In this document: piece after piece, positions 8,816-17,920 of the stretch | Layout: each line of letters starts with the position of its first letter | Position numbering within the stretch: position 1 is the first letter of the stretch | NCBI GenBank assembly: GCA_943788025.1 | Contig: CALSOR010000004.1 | Coordinates: 496,001 to 560,000, forward strand | DNA length: 64,000 nucleotides | Direction of reading: 5' to 3' | From: JABAAE01 sp905480545 | Lineage (GTDB): Bacteria > Planctomycetota > Planctomycetia > Pirellulales > Pirellulaceae | The notes under the pieces: model-generated | Database searches by the model: none | Told to the model about the DNA's origin: nothing | What the model saw: the letters and a program-made list of their open reading frames with translations, nothing else | Made by a program: the position numbers and the translations under genes

Positions 8816-11800
8816 TCAGTTTTCAAACCGGACCAAATCGACCGCGATCACGCTGAGGAATTCATCATCACTTTCTCGGTATCGATCAAATATCCGAACC
8901 CAGACGTCATCGACTCCATCTGGCAACGCAATCGGCTTTACGATCTCAACACCGCCGGCTTCAGGTGTCAATCGACCGAGGGATTCCCAGGAATCTTCGT
9001 CAGTCGAGTAAACCAATTGAAAATCGTCCTGATCACTCCCTGTGATCACATCGAACCGCCCACGAAAAGTGACCTGTTGGTTACCCGATAGATCAAACTT
9101 CCAACGATGTTCGAGCATCTTTTGCCCCCGAATCTCGGATTCGGTCAATAGTTCATTCTCGGAATCCTCGAAAAACGTCCCCGACAAATCCCCGGAGTGC
9201 CGGCCGAGATTCGTAACTTCGCCAATTGCCTCGTAGGTGGGTCGGTCGTTATCCTTGATTTGCAAGGACGCTGTCGCATCACCAACAATCCGGTACTCCG
9301 ATCGAGGGATCAGTTGAAGGGTGATTGATTCGGTTCCCTCAAATTCTGAGTCATCCCAAGCCGATATCAATTGGCGGCTCATGAAATTCCCAGCCTTAAT
9401 CGTTGTTTTTCCGCGTAATATCTGGCCATAATCGGAGGCATCGGCGGATCCGTCCACTCTGTAAAACACCTCCAGATCCTGTTCCAAGTGATATCGATCG
9501 GCCAATTGAAAACGAAATTGACCCTTTTGTGTGCTGCCCTCAGCCACGTTGGGTTGGATAACAAAAACATTGACCGCATGGTGCATTTCAGAAAATAGAT
9601 TGGAACTGAATTGGAGTTTCGCAATCTGTATGGTGGCAAGATGTGAATCGAGACCTCGGTCGGTGTCCTGAACACGGACCCAGACAAATCCCCCCGCCAT
9701 CAGTTCAGGATCGCGGATAACACTGCTGTATGGCTTTCCGGCGTTTTGCGTGGTTGTCAGCAATGCTTTCCACGTTCCGGTTCCTGCCACTTTATATTCA
9801 AATTGAAACTGCTCGTTTTCAGAATCATGACTGGCGAAAACGGAGAACTTAACATAACGATCCGCTGCAGCGACATTCAAACGCCAGCGATGCAACAAGC
9901 GGCTGGCTGAGCCTTGCCGAAATGCCGTTTCAGAAATATCCTGGCTCACTGGATTTTTCCAATAGGTGTCACGATACGTGCCCTCCACCAATCCGTTGAT
10001 CGTCGCCTCAGCATCCGCGAAGACCACCCGGTTGGCCGTGATCATTACGGCAATCGTACGCGTCTGTATGAGGTTATCCTCTGAGGTGGCAAGATCCCCG
10101 TCTGTCCCACCGTCTTCGAGCGTCAGCTCAATCAGACCCTGCCCTAACGCCTCATCCAATGTTGTAAAAACAAGGTAGCCAACGTTTTCCGGACTGTTGT
10201 AGACCACTTCTACACCCGTAAACAAATCTGAATCGGCATTGACCACACTGAACTGTAGGGGTTGAAATTCATCGAGACCGGCCGTCACTTGACTAATTTC
10301 AATCCTGTTGTCGACACGAGCCCGGTCAAATCTTAACTGGGTCGGAACAACGAAATCAGGGGTATCGTTTTCTGGATCAACTGAAACTTTAAATGTTATT
10401 ACTTTGAAACTGTTATCGCCTACAGTCGAGAGGATACCATCCAGGCCGCCGTCTTCCACTCGAACGGAAATATCAGCAATTCCAAAGCTGCCTGGTACTG
10501 AAAATAAGTGCAGTCTGGAGATACTTTCTGACGGGTTGAACTCCACATCGACACTGGAAATGACCGCAGGATTATTGCTCATTGCGGTTACCTTCAGGGG
10601 CTGGATTTCGTTTTCTCCGGCATGCACTCCTCGCAAAAGGACGGTTTTGGGTCCCTGGTCAAAAATGGTCAAACTGTCGACGGGCATGATTCCGGGTGGG
10701 TCATTCACAGGAAGGACGGAGACCTGGAAACTACGAGAAAAAACAGCATTGTCGGATTGCGTCGCTAGGTTTTGATCTAATCCACCATCCTCAACCTGCA
10801 CGGTAATCGTCGTGACGCCGTATTGGTTGGGTGCGGGCTGGAACCTCAATTCTGCGGTCGGACTACCTGGCTTTATGATCAGACCGTCAGAAGAAATCAA
10901 GCCCACCAACGAGCTGCTGGCGGTGACCCGCAAAGGCTGGTCTCCTTGATCACCATCGCTGATGCCAACCAACAAAATCGATTGTTGAGGGGCATCTTCC
11001 TCAAGCACGATATTGGAGATTTCGTTTAGTGTCGGGGGATCGTTTTCGGCCTCGACGACAACCGAAAAAGTCTTGATCACGAAAGCATTGTCTGCGGAAG
11101 TTTCCAAGTTATGATCTGGACCACCATCCTCCAGTTTGACTGTCACAATTGCAGAACCGCTCTGCCCATTAACCGACTGTAGGAATAAGGTCCCCTCTCG
11201 GTCAGGAGTGGAATAACTAACCGTTGGATGCGGAAGCAGACCCGTTTGGCTGGACGTCGCTGTTACTCTCAATGGCTGGGACTCGTTGCCACCGGCCGTA
11301 ATTCCGGTAAGTCGTACTGTTTTCCCACCATCGTCCTCGGTCAGGAACTGCGAGGAAATTGAGTTGATAGTAGGGAGGTCATTGATTGGATCGGTAACGA
11401 CACCTTCGATCTCATAAAATCCCAAGCTGCCGTAATCCGAATAAACACCCGGTTTTCCAACTCCATCAATTTCCAAAAAATACGTTCCCTCGGGCAGCGA
11501 TAAATCGAACGAGGCGCTAACCAGATCAACGGGATTGCTTTTGGCAACTTCCTTACCCGACGAATCCAGCAGACGAGCTTGTACGTCAAGACTCGGATTG
11601 GCAATTGGCGGATTTATTGAAATAGAAATTGCGCCTGGTCCCGTATCGAACGAAAAATAATCCAGGTCACTTCGCCTCTCGATGATACCCCAGGATTGAA
11701 TGTGAAACTCTGAGTCCAGCGTCATTTCCGTCGCTGCTCCCCGGTTGTTTCCATGATCGTCATTCCGGTAGCCAAAGCCGTTAGCGGGTTGGGTAATCAA

Positions 11801-12853
11801 CGCCAGATCGTCCTCCTGCGTCGTCGATCCGGAATAATCGCCATTACTCCATTGGACCAGATTTTTGCCGTAAGCAGCTCCCATGATCGGCCCCCAGGCA
11901 GTCTCGCCATTTCCGATTCCCGGATGGTAATCCGATCCATTCAGACCATCATGATCAAGACCAAGCGTGTGCCCAATCTCATGGGAATTGGTCATTCCTC
12001 CACTCATGCTTCCTTTGTTAAAAACAAATGCCGGAGCGTCCAGATTAAATGAAAAGGAATTTGGACTTGCCCAGCCACCGATTCCATCACCAAATCCATC
12101 GGTCGCCTGGGTATTGACCGAGCGAATTCCCCACCTGTCATCCGCTGCCCCCGATTTCCGAAGGTTTTCAACGCCAGGATCCTTGGTAGTCACGTTTATA
12201 TCGAAAGGCAAGAAGTCTTCAGCGACATGCAGGAATTGCTTCTGAATTTCGCTCAACTCCGAATCTGAGAAACTATTCGGGTTATCATCGCGATCAAACG
12301 CCGGAAATACGATATCGTGTTCCCATCCATTATTGACGCTATGGTGTCCGTTAAAATCGAGATAAATCGTTTTGCTTGCGTTGGGGTTACTCTCCAGTAA
12401 AAAAGTGCTTTGCTTGCCGTAAGGAAACTCTGAGCCTTGGTCGGCGTAACGCAATTTTCCATTGGTATAAGCGGGAATCGCGGCAAACTCCTGAGTATCT
12501 GGTCGATCTTCAACTGGAAGGTCTTCAGAGAGCGCAAACGGAGTTCCCGAAAGTAGACAACGAGCTTCGCAAACTTCCAGCTGAAGCGTCCGCTTAGCTG
12601 CCTGATGGTGATGGACCTTCAAGAGGCCGCTGGGAAGTTGTAATCTGCGACGTAGACGATGAGACCAATGATGGATCGCCTGAAACCAATGATGGATCGA
12701 CTGAATCCAAGCCAACCACATTTCTCCTCTCGGAAATTGAGGTGATTCGCTATCCACGTTTTTTGTGGTGTGGGTTTCGTTAATACCGATCGCTTTTGGA
12801 GGACGCCGCCCCGATCGTTTTTTTATCGCAACCCTCTTTGCCCAAAACGACAT
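8816..12853 (-). CDS. secreted multidomain zinc metalloprotease (HExxHxxGxxH)
   Basis: 1,345 residues. The N-terminus is long and basic and contains LEVCEARCLLSG (about 92-103), a degenerate form of the planctomycete LEPR-XLL leader. The catalytic region (about 160-370) has HEIGHTLGLDH at 291-301, the metzincin zinc signature, with Glu292 as the likely catalytic base. Then follow a pre-peptidase-C-like beta domain (about 390-490), four cadherin/Ig-like repeats (each ending …V.VEDGG.D…SDNA…F.V.V…NDPP), a beta-sandwich domain, a Calx-beta-like domain (VAEGS…GTESITLQL…IKDND) and a second copy of the preceding sandwich domain at the C-terminus. It probably acts outside the cell on protein substrates. 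The start could be the Met at residue 45. It converges on the giant gene. Confidence 0.8.
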   Translation of the reverse strand: MSFWAKRVAIKKRSGRRPPKAIGINETHTTKNVDSESPQFPRGEMWLAWIQSIHHWFQAIHHWSHRLRRRLQLPSGLLKVHHHQAAKRTLQLEVCEARCLLSGTPFALSEDLPVEDRPDTQEFAAIPAYTNGKLRYADQGSEFPYGKQSTFLLESNPNASKTIYLDFNGHHSVNNGWEHDIVFPAFDRDDNPNSFSDSELSEIQKQFLHVAEDFLPFDINVTTKDPGVENLRKSGAADDRWGIRSVNTQATDGFGDGIGGWASPNSFSFNLDAPAFVFNKGSMSGGMTNSHEIGHTLGLDHDGLNGSDYHPGIGNGETAWGPIMGAAYGKNLVQWSNGDYSGSTTQEDDLALITQPANGFGYRNDDHGNNRGAATEMTLDSEFHIQSWGIIERRSDLDYFSFDTGPGAISISINPPIANPSLDVQARLLDSSGKEVAKSNPVDLVSASFDLSLPEGTYFLEIDGVGKPGVYSDYGSLGFYEIEGVVTDPINDLPTINSISSQFLTEDDGGKTVRLTGITAGGNESQPLRVTATSSQTGLLPHPTVSYSTPDREGTLFLQSVNGQSGSAIVTVKLEDGGPDHNLETSADNAFVIKTFSVVVEAENDPPTLNEISNIVLEEDAPQQSILLVGISDGDQGDQPLRVTASSSLVGLISSDGLIIKPGSPTAELRFQPAPNQYGVTTITVQVEDGGLDQNLATQSDNAVFSRSFQVSVLPVNDPPGIMPVDSLTIFDQGPKTVLLRGVHAGENEIQPLKVTAMSNNPAVISSVDVEFNPSESISRLHLFSVPGSFGIADISVRVEDGGLDGILSTVGDNSFKVITFKVSVDPENDTPDFVVPTQLRFDRARVDNRIEISQVTAGLDEFQPLQFSVVNADSDLFTGVEVVYNSPENVGYLVFTTLDEALGQGLIELTLEDGGTDGDLATSEDNLIQTRTIAVMITANRVVFADAEATINGLVEGTYRDTYWKNPVSQDISETAFRQGSASRLLHRWRLNVAAADRYVKFSVFASHDSENEQFQFEYKVAGTGTWKALLTTTQNAGKPYSSVIRDPELMAGGFVWVRVQDTDRGLDSHLATIQIAKLQFSSNLFSEMHHAVNVFVIQPNVAEGSTQKGQFRFQLADRYHLEQDLEVFYRVDGSADASDYGQILRGKTTIKAGNFMSRQLISAWDDSEFEGTESITLQLIPRSEYRIVGDATASLQIKDNDRPTYEAIGEVTNLGRHSGDLSGTFFEDSENELLTESEIRGQKMLEHRWKFDLSGNQQVTFRGRFDVITGSDQDDFQLVYSTDEDSWESLGRLTPEAGGVEIVKPIALPDGVDDVWVRIFDRYRESDDEFLSVIAVDLVRFEN

Positions 12854-13124
12854 CGAAACACTCCTTCACCGAACGACCTGCCAACTAATCAACTCACAGC
12901 TTGGTAAATGGTTTTTAGCCAATCGTGTCGACCCAGTCAAGTTTTTTGCTGGGAACACTTATCGCCCAAATAGAACTTCATTGCCTCAACGCTTGCGCGA
13001 AATCGTAAAGCGAAAACTAAATTATAAGAGTTTAGTTGCCTGACCGAGTTTTTGGACAAATTGGTGTTTCGGTTCAGGGTCAGTTTTTTGCAGTTAGTTG
13101 TCATTCTTTTTTTGGTGGATGACA

Positions 13125-13494
13125 ATGGAATTAATTTTCTATCCAGATCATGAAAGCGGCTGCGGTCATCCGAAATCTTGCCCGCATCTTGGCGGGGCAT
13201 CGGCTGGGATGCTGGTGCACATCGTCAACACCAGCGAAGAAAACAGACTCCACTTTCAGCGCCGACTCAACGCCGAACGAGAACGCAACTCTGAATTAGT
13301 GGCGGAAGTTCTGCGTCTTGAGAAAGCGCTTGAGCAAGCAAGACAAACAACTTCGCCTCGAACGGCAGAACAAGTTTGCGACCGGTAAGCAGAAATCCGA
13401 GCCGGACGGCAGCCAATGCGATGAAAATCCTCAAAAGAAGGCTACAAGTAAACGCGGAGCACCGATCGGGCATACTGGTGTTAATGGCGGCTGA
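13125..13494 (+). pseudogene. IS66-like transposase N-terminal relic, frameshifted
   Basis: The first frame (from ATG 13125) reads …CGHPKSCPHLGGASAG…, then a coiled coil (LNAERERNSELVAEVLRLEKALE) and stops at 13388. A second frame continues the same coiled coil as KQDKQLRLERQNKFATGKQ and ends …KRGAPIGHTGVNGG before a stop at 13492. That order (coiled coil, basic K.KFATGKQKSE, RGAPxGHxG) resembles the N-terminus of IS66-type TnpC proteins. A frameshift near 13335-13345 and loss of everything downstream make it a relic. The family call is tentative. Confidence 0.45.
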
Positions 13495-13594
13495 ATAGTG
13501 CGGCGCTAGGTGTAAAAAAACATGAGGGTATTGAGCGTTATTGGTTTTAGTTTATGCCGACTTCTTTTTGGCAGTTTTTGAGTTTTTTGACCCC

Positions 13595-13630
13595 ACGGGT
13601 TTCTGACTCGCGACGGGTTTCTGACTCGCG
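13595..13630. repeat. 18-bp tandem duplication
   Basis: ACGGGTTTCTGACTCGCG occurs twice in direct tandem (13595-13612 and 13613-13630), just downstream of the sialidase gene stop. No function is apparent. Confidence 0.8.
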
Positions 13631-13648
13631 ACGGGGCAATCCATTGAA

Positions 13649-15253
13649 TCAGTCGAGGTCGACGATTGCAAAAGAGATTGCGTTTCCGCCGGTTTCATAT
13701 AGCAGTCCTATTTTTCCGGAGCCGAGGACAATCAGATTTGAATAGGCCGATGCTCCCGGATTTACCAGTTTTTGAACGGGCCAAGTTTTCCCGTCATCCT
13801 CGCTCATCCATATCGTCATCCTCGATCGGGCGGCACCTTGAGGGCTGGAGAAAAGAATTCGTCCTTTCCCTTCTTCCTCCGGCCAATCCCAACGCAGGAT
13901 ATTTGCCTGACAAACAGGTGTATCGAGCGCATCTTCCAGATGAACATCGCCCCACGATTCTCCACCGTCATGACTGATCGCCATCGCCCTGCGGTTCTTT
14001 CCGTGATAGGAACGCATCGCCTGAAGAATTGCGCCGTCACTCCGTTCCACGACGGCTGATTCGTTCGTGCGATCCTGGTGTACGCCACCCAAATGCCAAC
14101 TCTTGCCATGGTCATCGGAGTAAATCACGTGACTTCGGTAGGGATGTCCGCCTACGCTGTGATCTGAATGATTACATGGTATCAGCAATCGCCCTTTGTG
14201 TTTTCCACGCTTCAACTGTATTCCATTTCCGGGACCGGTAGCGTACCAACGCCAATGCTCCTTTCGCGTCGTTTCGCTGATTTTCTTTGGCGTCGACCAG
14301 GAGTTCCCGTCGTCCACGGAGTGCGTGACGTACACATGCCTCACATCCTTGCTTTTCCCAGAAAGAATTTCTCTTTCATGATCCGTTCCGAGATTCCAGG
14401 TCATCAATAACCAGATGGTTCCGGTTTGACGATCGACCACAGGGCAAGGGTTGCCACAAGTGTTTTCGCCATCATCCCATACGACTTGCAACGGTTTCCA
14501 TGTCTTGCCGTCGTCGGTCGAACGCTTCAATATCAAATCAATCGGTCCGCTATCGCCCCCAGTCCGTCCTTCACAAAACGCCAATAGCGTCCCCTTGTTG
14601 CTGCGAACAATCGCCGGAATTCTATACCGTGGGTATTTACCTTGGCCATTAACGAATAGACGCGTGTGAGGGATCGGCCTCGGCAGTGGAGCAAATTGGG
14701 CGGTAGCCGTCAGGTCAAAAATTCGCATCTTGCTACGGTGTGGCCGAAAGCTGAACGTCAACTTGTCGACTTTGACATCCGTCTTGAACATGACTTCTCC
14801 GTCGATCGCAATCTGCAAACGATTTCCCGCACGCGAGATCTCAAACAGAAACGGAATTCCTTCTTTGACTTTCGAAGGGCCGAGATTGCGAGTTCCCAAC
14901 AATCGGCCCTCAGTGAACATTTCTCCTAATTGGCCTTCGAACCCAAAATGATCCCCGTTGAGCATGAAAGATGCCGCACTTTTACCAAGTTCATCGATCT
15001 GCAGTCGAGCACGAAGCTGAAAATCACCGGCTGAAATCGCTCGGTCGCCGACTAACAAGCTGCCTTTCCCGCTTCCGACTAACGTCCCGTCTTCAGTCTT
15101 CCATTCGGGGCCCAGAAATTGGATGGCTTTCGCGACTCCTGCCGAAACAAACGTGACCTCTTCTTGCGAAAAAGTTGGTTTGTCGCAAACAAAAAACAAC
15201 AAGCAACATGCCACTACCACGGCATTATATTTCAGCAACGTTGATCGAACCAT
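13649..15253 (-). CDS. secreted exo-alpha-sialidase (BNR/Asp-box protein)
   Basis: 534 residues. The signal peptide is MVRSTLLKYNAVVVACCLLF.. with likely cleavage near residue 29. Residues about 35-190 form a beta-sandwich resembling LamG/DUF1080 domains. The propeller region (about 195-534) has the sialidase YRIP motif (210-213) and five Asp boxes SxDxGxxW at about 245, 312, 379, 427 and 484. A Glu in NESAVVE (about 398) and a Tyr near 504 are candidates for the nucleophile pair of GH33 enzymes. It would release terminal sialic acids or related sugars from glycans outside the cytoplasm; the exact substrate is unproven. It lies alone, between IS relics. Confidence 0.8.
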   Translation of the reverse strand: MVRSTLLKYNAVVVACCLLFFVCDKPTFSQEEVTFVSAGVAKAIQFLGPEWKTEDGTLVGSGKGSLLVGDRAISAGDFQLRARLQIDELGKSAASFMLNGDHFGFEGQLGEMFTEGRLLGTRNLGPSKVKEGIPFLFEISRAGNRLQIAIDGEVMFKTDVKVDKLTFSFRPHRSKMRIFDLTATAQFAPLPRPIPHTRLFVNGQGKYPRYRIPAIVRSNKGTLLAFCEGRTGGDSGPIDLILKRSTDDGKTWKPLQVVWDDGENTCGNPCPVVDRQTGTIWLLMTWNLGTDHEREILSGKSKDVRHVYVTHSVDDGNSWSTPKKISETTRKEHWRWYATGPGNGIQLKRGKHKGRLLIPCNHSDHSVGGHPYRSHVIYSDDHGKSWHLGGVHQDRTNESAVVERSDGAILQAMRSYHGKNRRAMAISHDGGESWGDVHLEDALDTPVCQANILRWDWPEEEGKGRILFSSPQGAARSRMTIWMSEDDGKTWPVQKLVNPGASAYSNLIVLGSGKIGLLYETGGNAISFAIVDLD

Positions 15254-15494
15254 TGTCAGTATCCTTCCTAAAAAAACATTGATTTGAGGCGACGCTGTTT
15301 CGCTTCATATTTACCTCTTCTTTCAGATGGATTTCAGTTCATGAGCTTCTATCAAGATATGCTTTTCGAACGTGGTCATCGCCCGCAAGCAATTGATCGT
15401 TTGAAGATGGCGGTTCTTCAGTTTATTCATACGTGAAATCGTTTTCAATGTTCCCGTTTCTCATGGCGAGATCGGATCTCCACAATTCCAAATG

Positions 15495-15640
15495 TAAAGA
15501 AGTCGAACGGGCCAAACCTGCAGCGTGGCGGGTGACGTTACTGAAATCGCACTGGGACGTGATGGCGGCGATCGACTTTACCTACGCGGAAGTTAAGATT
15601 ATAAGTGGTCTGGTCACGGTTTGTCTTCTCGGTGTCAAGT
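15495..15640 (+). pseudogene. transposase fragment (DDE family), relic
   Basis: The frame reads …AWRVTLLKSHWDVMAAIDFT…SGLVTVCLLGVK. It aligns with the start of the catalytic domain of the element at 22291-23832 (SWATFLKAH…MAAIDFT…HGLVTFYLLFV). This relic keeps the uninterrupted join LKSHWDVMAAIDFT, so it shows the ancestral sequence at the point where the two larger copies carry a 42-bp insertion. It breaks off at a short repeat at about 15636. Confidence 0.65.
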
Positions 15641-15685
15641 CACATGCAACTGGTGCCACTCGTGTCAGGTCCCTTTTAATTTTTC
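15636..15685. repeat. short dispersed repeat (GTGCCA…GTGTCAGGT type)
   Basis: AAGTCACATGCAACTGGTGCCACTCGTGTCAGGTCCCTTTTAA matches 24851-24887 (CAAGTCACATGCAAATGGTGCCAGGTACCTTTT). It is one of several dispersed copies in this half of the window and terminates the transposase relic just upstream. Confidence 0.6.
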
Positions 15686-15759
15686 TGAACCGACGTCCCA
15701 ATGGATTTGCAAAATCGGTTCGCCGCTCTTGAGACACTGGTAGTCGCGATTAACATTCC

Positions 15760-16170
15760 ATGACATTTCATTTCCGTGAAACCCCTGACAAGATAATCGT
15801 TTCCGGCAAAGACGCGTTGTTCGTAGACGACACTCGAACTCAGGAGATTACCACTTCGCTTTTAGATTTCTGCGTGCAAGCTGCAGACAATGCTAAACGC
15901 GTGATAGTGGATTTTCGTGGCGTCCAATTCATATCGTCGACCATGATTGGCAAGCTGGTTTTTCTAAACAAAATGGCGAGCCAACAGTCGGTCGACCTCC
16001 GCTTTGCCAACGTTCGAGAAGAGATACTCGAACTTTTAAAGATTACTCGACTCAATAGCGTCTTTCGCTACGACGATGAAGATCCTGATCAGTTGGGTTC
16101 GGGCGTACCGATTCCGAAACCACCCAGCACTCTTGACGGTCACGCCAAACTTCCGCCAGAACAACCGTAG
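15760..16170 (+). CDS. STAS-domain protein (anti-anti-sigma factor-like)
   Basis: 136 residues. Residues about 8-108 show the STAS pattern: a strand (KIIVSGKDALFVDD), then RVIVDFRGVQFISSTMIGKL with serines in the loop where SpoIIAA-type proteins are phosphorylated, and a last part (LRFANVREEILELLKITRLNSVF) that fits the final helix. The tail is Pro-rich. It probably binds an anti-sigma/kinase partner in the cytoplasm to control a sigma factor or stress response, but no partner gene is adjacent. It stands alone between IS relics. Confidence 0.8.
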   Translation: MTFHFRETPDKIIVSGKDALFVDDTRTQEITTSLLDFCVQAADNAKRVIVDFRGVQFISSTMIGKLVFLNKMASQQSVDLRFANVREEILELLKITRLNSVFRYDDEDPDQLGSGVPIPKPPSTLDGHAKLPPEQP

Positions 16171-16326
16171 AATCCGATGGGGCACATTGGACTTTTTAGA
16201 ATTATATGACGCTGAAAGACGTGAAGCATCTGCTTTTCAACCGCAACCATCTGTTGACTTAAATTTCACTCATACCCAAAACAGCATGAACCACTGTCGG
16301 AAATGTATGGAACTAATAAACGCGTG

Positions 16327-17854
16327 GGGCCAAAAAAGTCAGCCGACACTCAGACCAGGCGAAAAACGGTATTTTGATCGCACAGTTGGTCAACAGTTCA
16401 GCAGAGATCGCCGGCCAATTATCGCCGTCACAATCCGCCCGATCGTTCGAATCGGAACTTCGGCCAAGCCAGTTTACCAGCGAGTTTGCCCACTAGGTTT
16501 CATTCCCGAATCATCTCGATGATCGTTAGGTTTTTACCCTGTCACCGATACGCCGATGAACCTTGTTTTGCACCCGTGGCAATTGATGTTGATGTTCCTT
16601 GCCAGCTGGGTTAACCGCCAGCAGCAGGAAGTGATCGAATACCTGCGTACCGAGAATGCTGTTCTGAAAGCAAAGTTTGGCACGAAACGAATCCTGCTTA
16701 ACAATGATCAGCGCAGACGTTTGGCAGTCAAAGGAAAAATCCTTGGCAGAAAAGTACTGTATAAAGTGGGCACCCTGTTTACGCCTGATACAATTCTTCA
16801 TTAATCGCCGCCAAGTGGGACTACTCTGATCGAAAGGATAAACGACAGGGACGGCCACGCATCCGTCAGGTCATCGTCGATTTGGTTTTGCAGTTTGCTA
16901 AGGAAAATCCGAGCTGGGGCTGCGATCGGATTCAGGGCGAGCTTTCCAAAGTCGGCTACCCTGTCTGCGACACGACCGTCTCCAATATCCTGAAAGCGAA
17001 TGGAATCGACCCTGCACCCGATCGCAAACGGACGGGGTCTTGGGCCACGTTTCTGAAAGCACATTAGGCACTGTGTTTATTTCTGTCGTGATACCTGGAC
17101 AGTGCCTCGGACGTTTTGGCTGCGATCGATTTTACTTCGGTCGAAGTCTGGACCAGGCACGGACTGGTCACTTTCTATCTGCTCTTTGTCATGGAACTCA
17201 AGACTCGCCGTGTTCATTTCGCCGGATGCACGACCAGTACCGACGAAGGTTGGGTGAAACAGACCGCACGGGAGTTGACTAACAATGAAGATGGTTTTCT
17301 CAACGGCAAGGAGTACTTGATCATGGATCGAGACACCAAAGTTCAGCGAGTCGTTTCGAGCATTCCTGAGCAACGAAGGTGTGAATCCGATGAGATTGCC
17401 TCCCCGCAGCCCGAATATGAACGCTCACTTGGAACGATTCTTTGGTTCACTGAAGTCTGAATGTCTCGATCGACTGATACTGTTCGGTGAGCGATCGATG
17501 CGAAACGCGGTCAACCAATATCTCGAGCATTACCATGAAGAACGTCCGCACCAAGGATTGGGTAACAACCTGATTGTGCCTTTCGATCAGCCGACAACCG
17601 CTGATGGCAAGATAGAAACCAACGAACGCCTTGGCGGACTGCTTCGATCGTATCGCCGAGCTGCTTGAGTTTGCCTTTTGTGGGTTCTTCCATGACTCTT
17701 GGTTCGGTCGCTGCTGCGCCCAAACTGAATTTGTCGCCTGGTTCGGCCGTATCGCGCTGAACTTCGAACCAGTTTCGGCCCAAATCTCAACTTCAACTTG
17801 ATTGATGAGACTGATTTTCATTGCTCGAAATGTTCGTTCGACTTTTTTGACACC
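16327..17854 (+). mobile_element. DDE insertion sequence, copy 1 (decayed)
   Basis: The ends are imperfect inverted repeats: left ..CGTGGGGCCAAAAAAGTC and right (reverse complement) ..CGTGGTGTCAAAAAAGTC. Length is about 1.53 kb. The first 230 bp are non-coding but related to the same part of copy 2. The transposase frames are broken (see pseudogene entry). No target duplication could be recognised, so the outer limits are good to about 10 bp. Confidence 0.7.
16556..17668 (+). pseudogene. integrase-core transposase, multiply disrupted
   Basis: Compared with copy 2 it has lost about 13 bp near 16800 (the ILRWHRKL region), which ends the first frame at 16804. It has the 42-bp palindrome-ended insertion with stop at about 17065-17107. 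A one-base insertion just after MDRDTK (near 17338) ends the catalytic frame at 17460; the rest resumes at 17381 (…NAHLERFFGSLKSE…YHEERPHQG…). Asp (AAIDFT), Asp (MDRD) and Glu (HLERF) of the DDE set are still encoded, but in separate frames, so this copy is not expected to be active. Confidence 0.8.
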
Positions 17855-17920
17855 ACGGCCGAATTGCCTTGGCCGTTCACGATCAGCTTTGGACAGAGAG
17901 GCATCAGAGACAAGACTGAA

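Noticed and set aside
17447..17821. Minus-strand frames over the IS tail as passenger genes
   Set aside because: They overlap the catalytic part of the transposase and a tail that diverges between the two copies, as expected for non-coding DNA.
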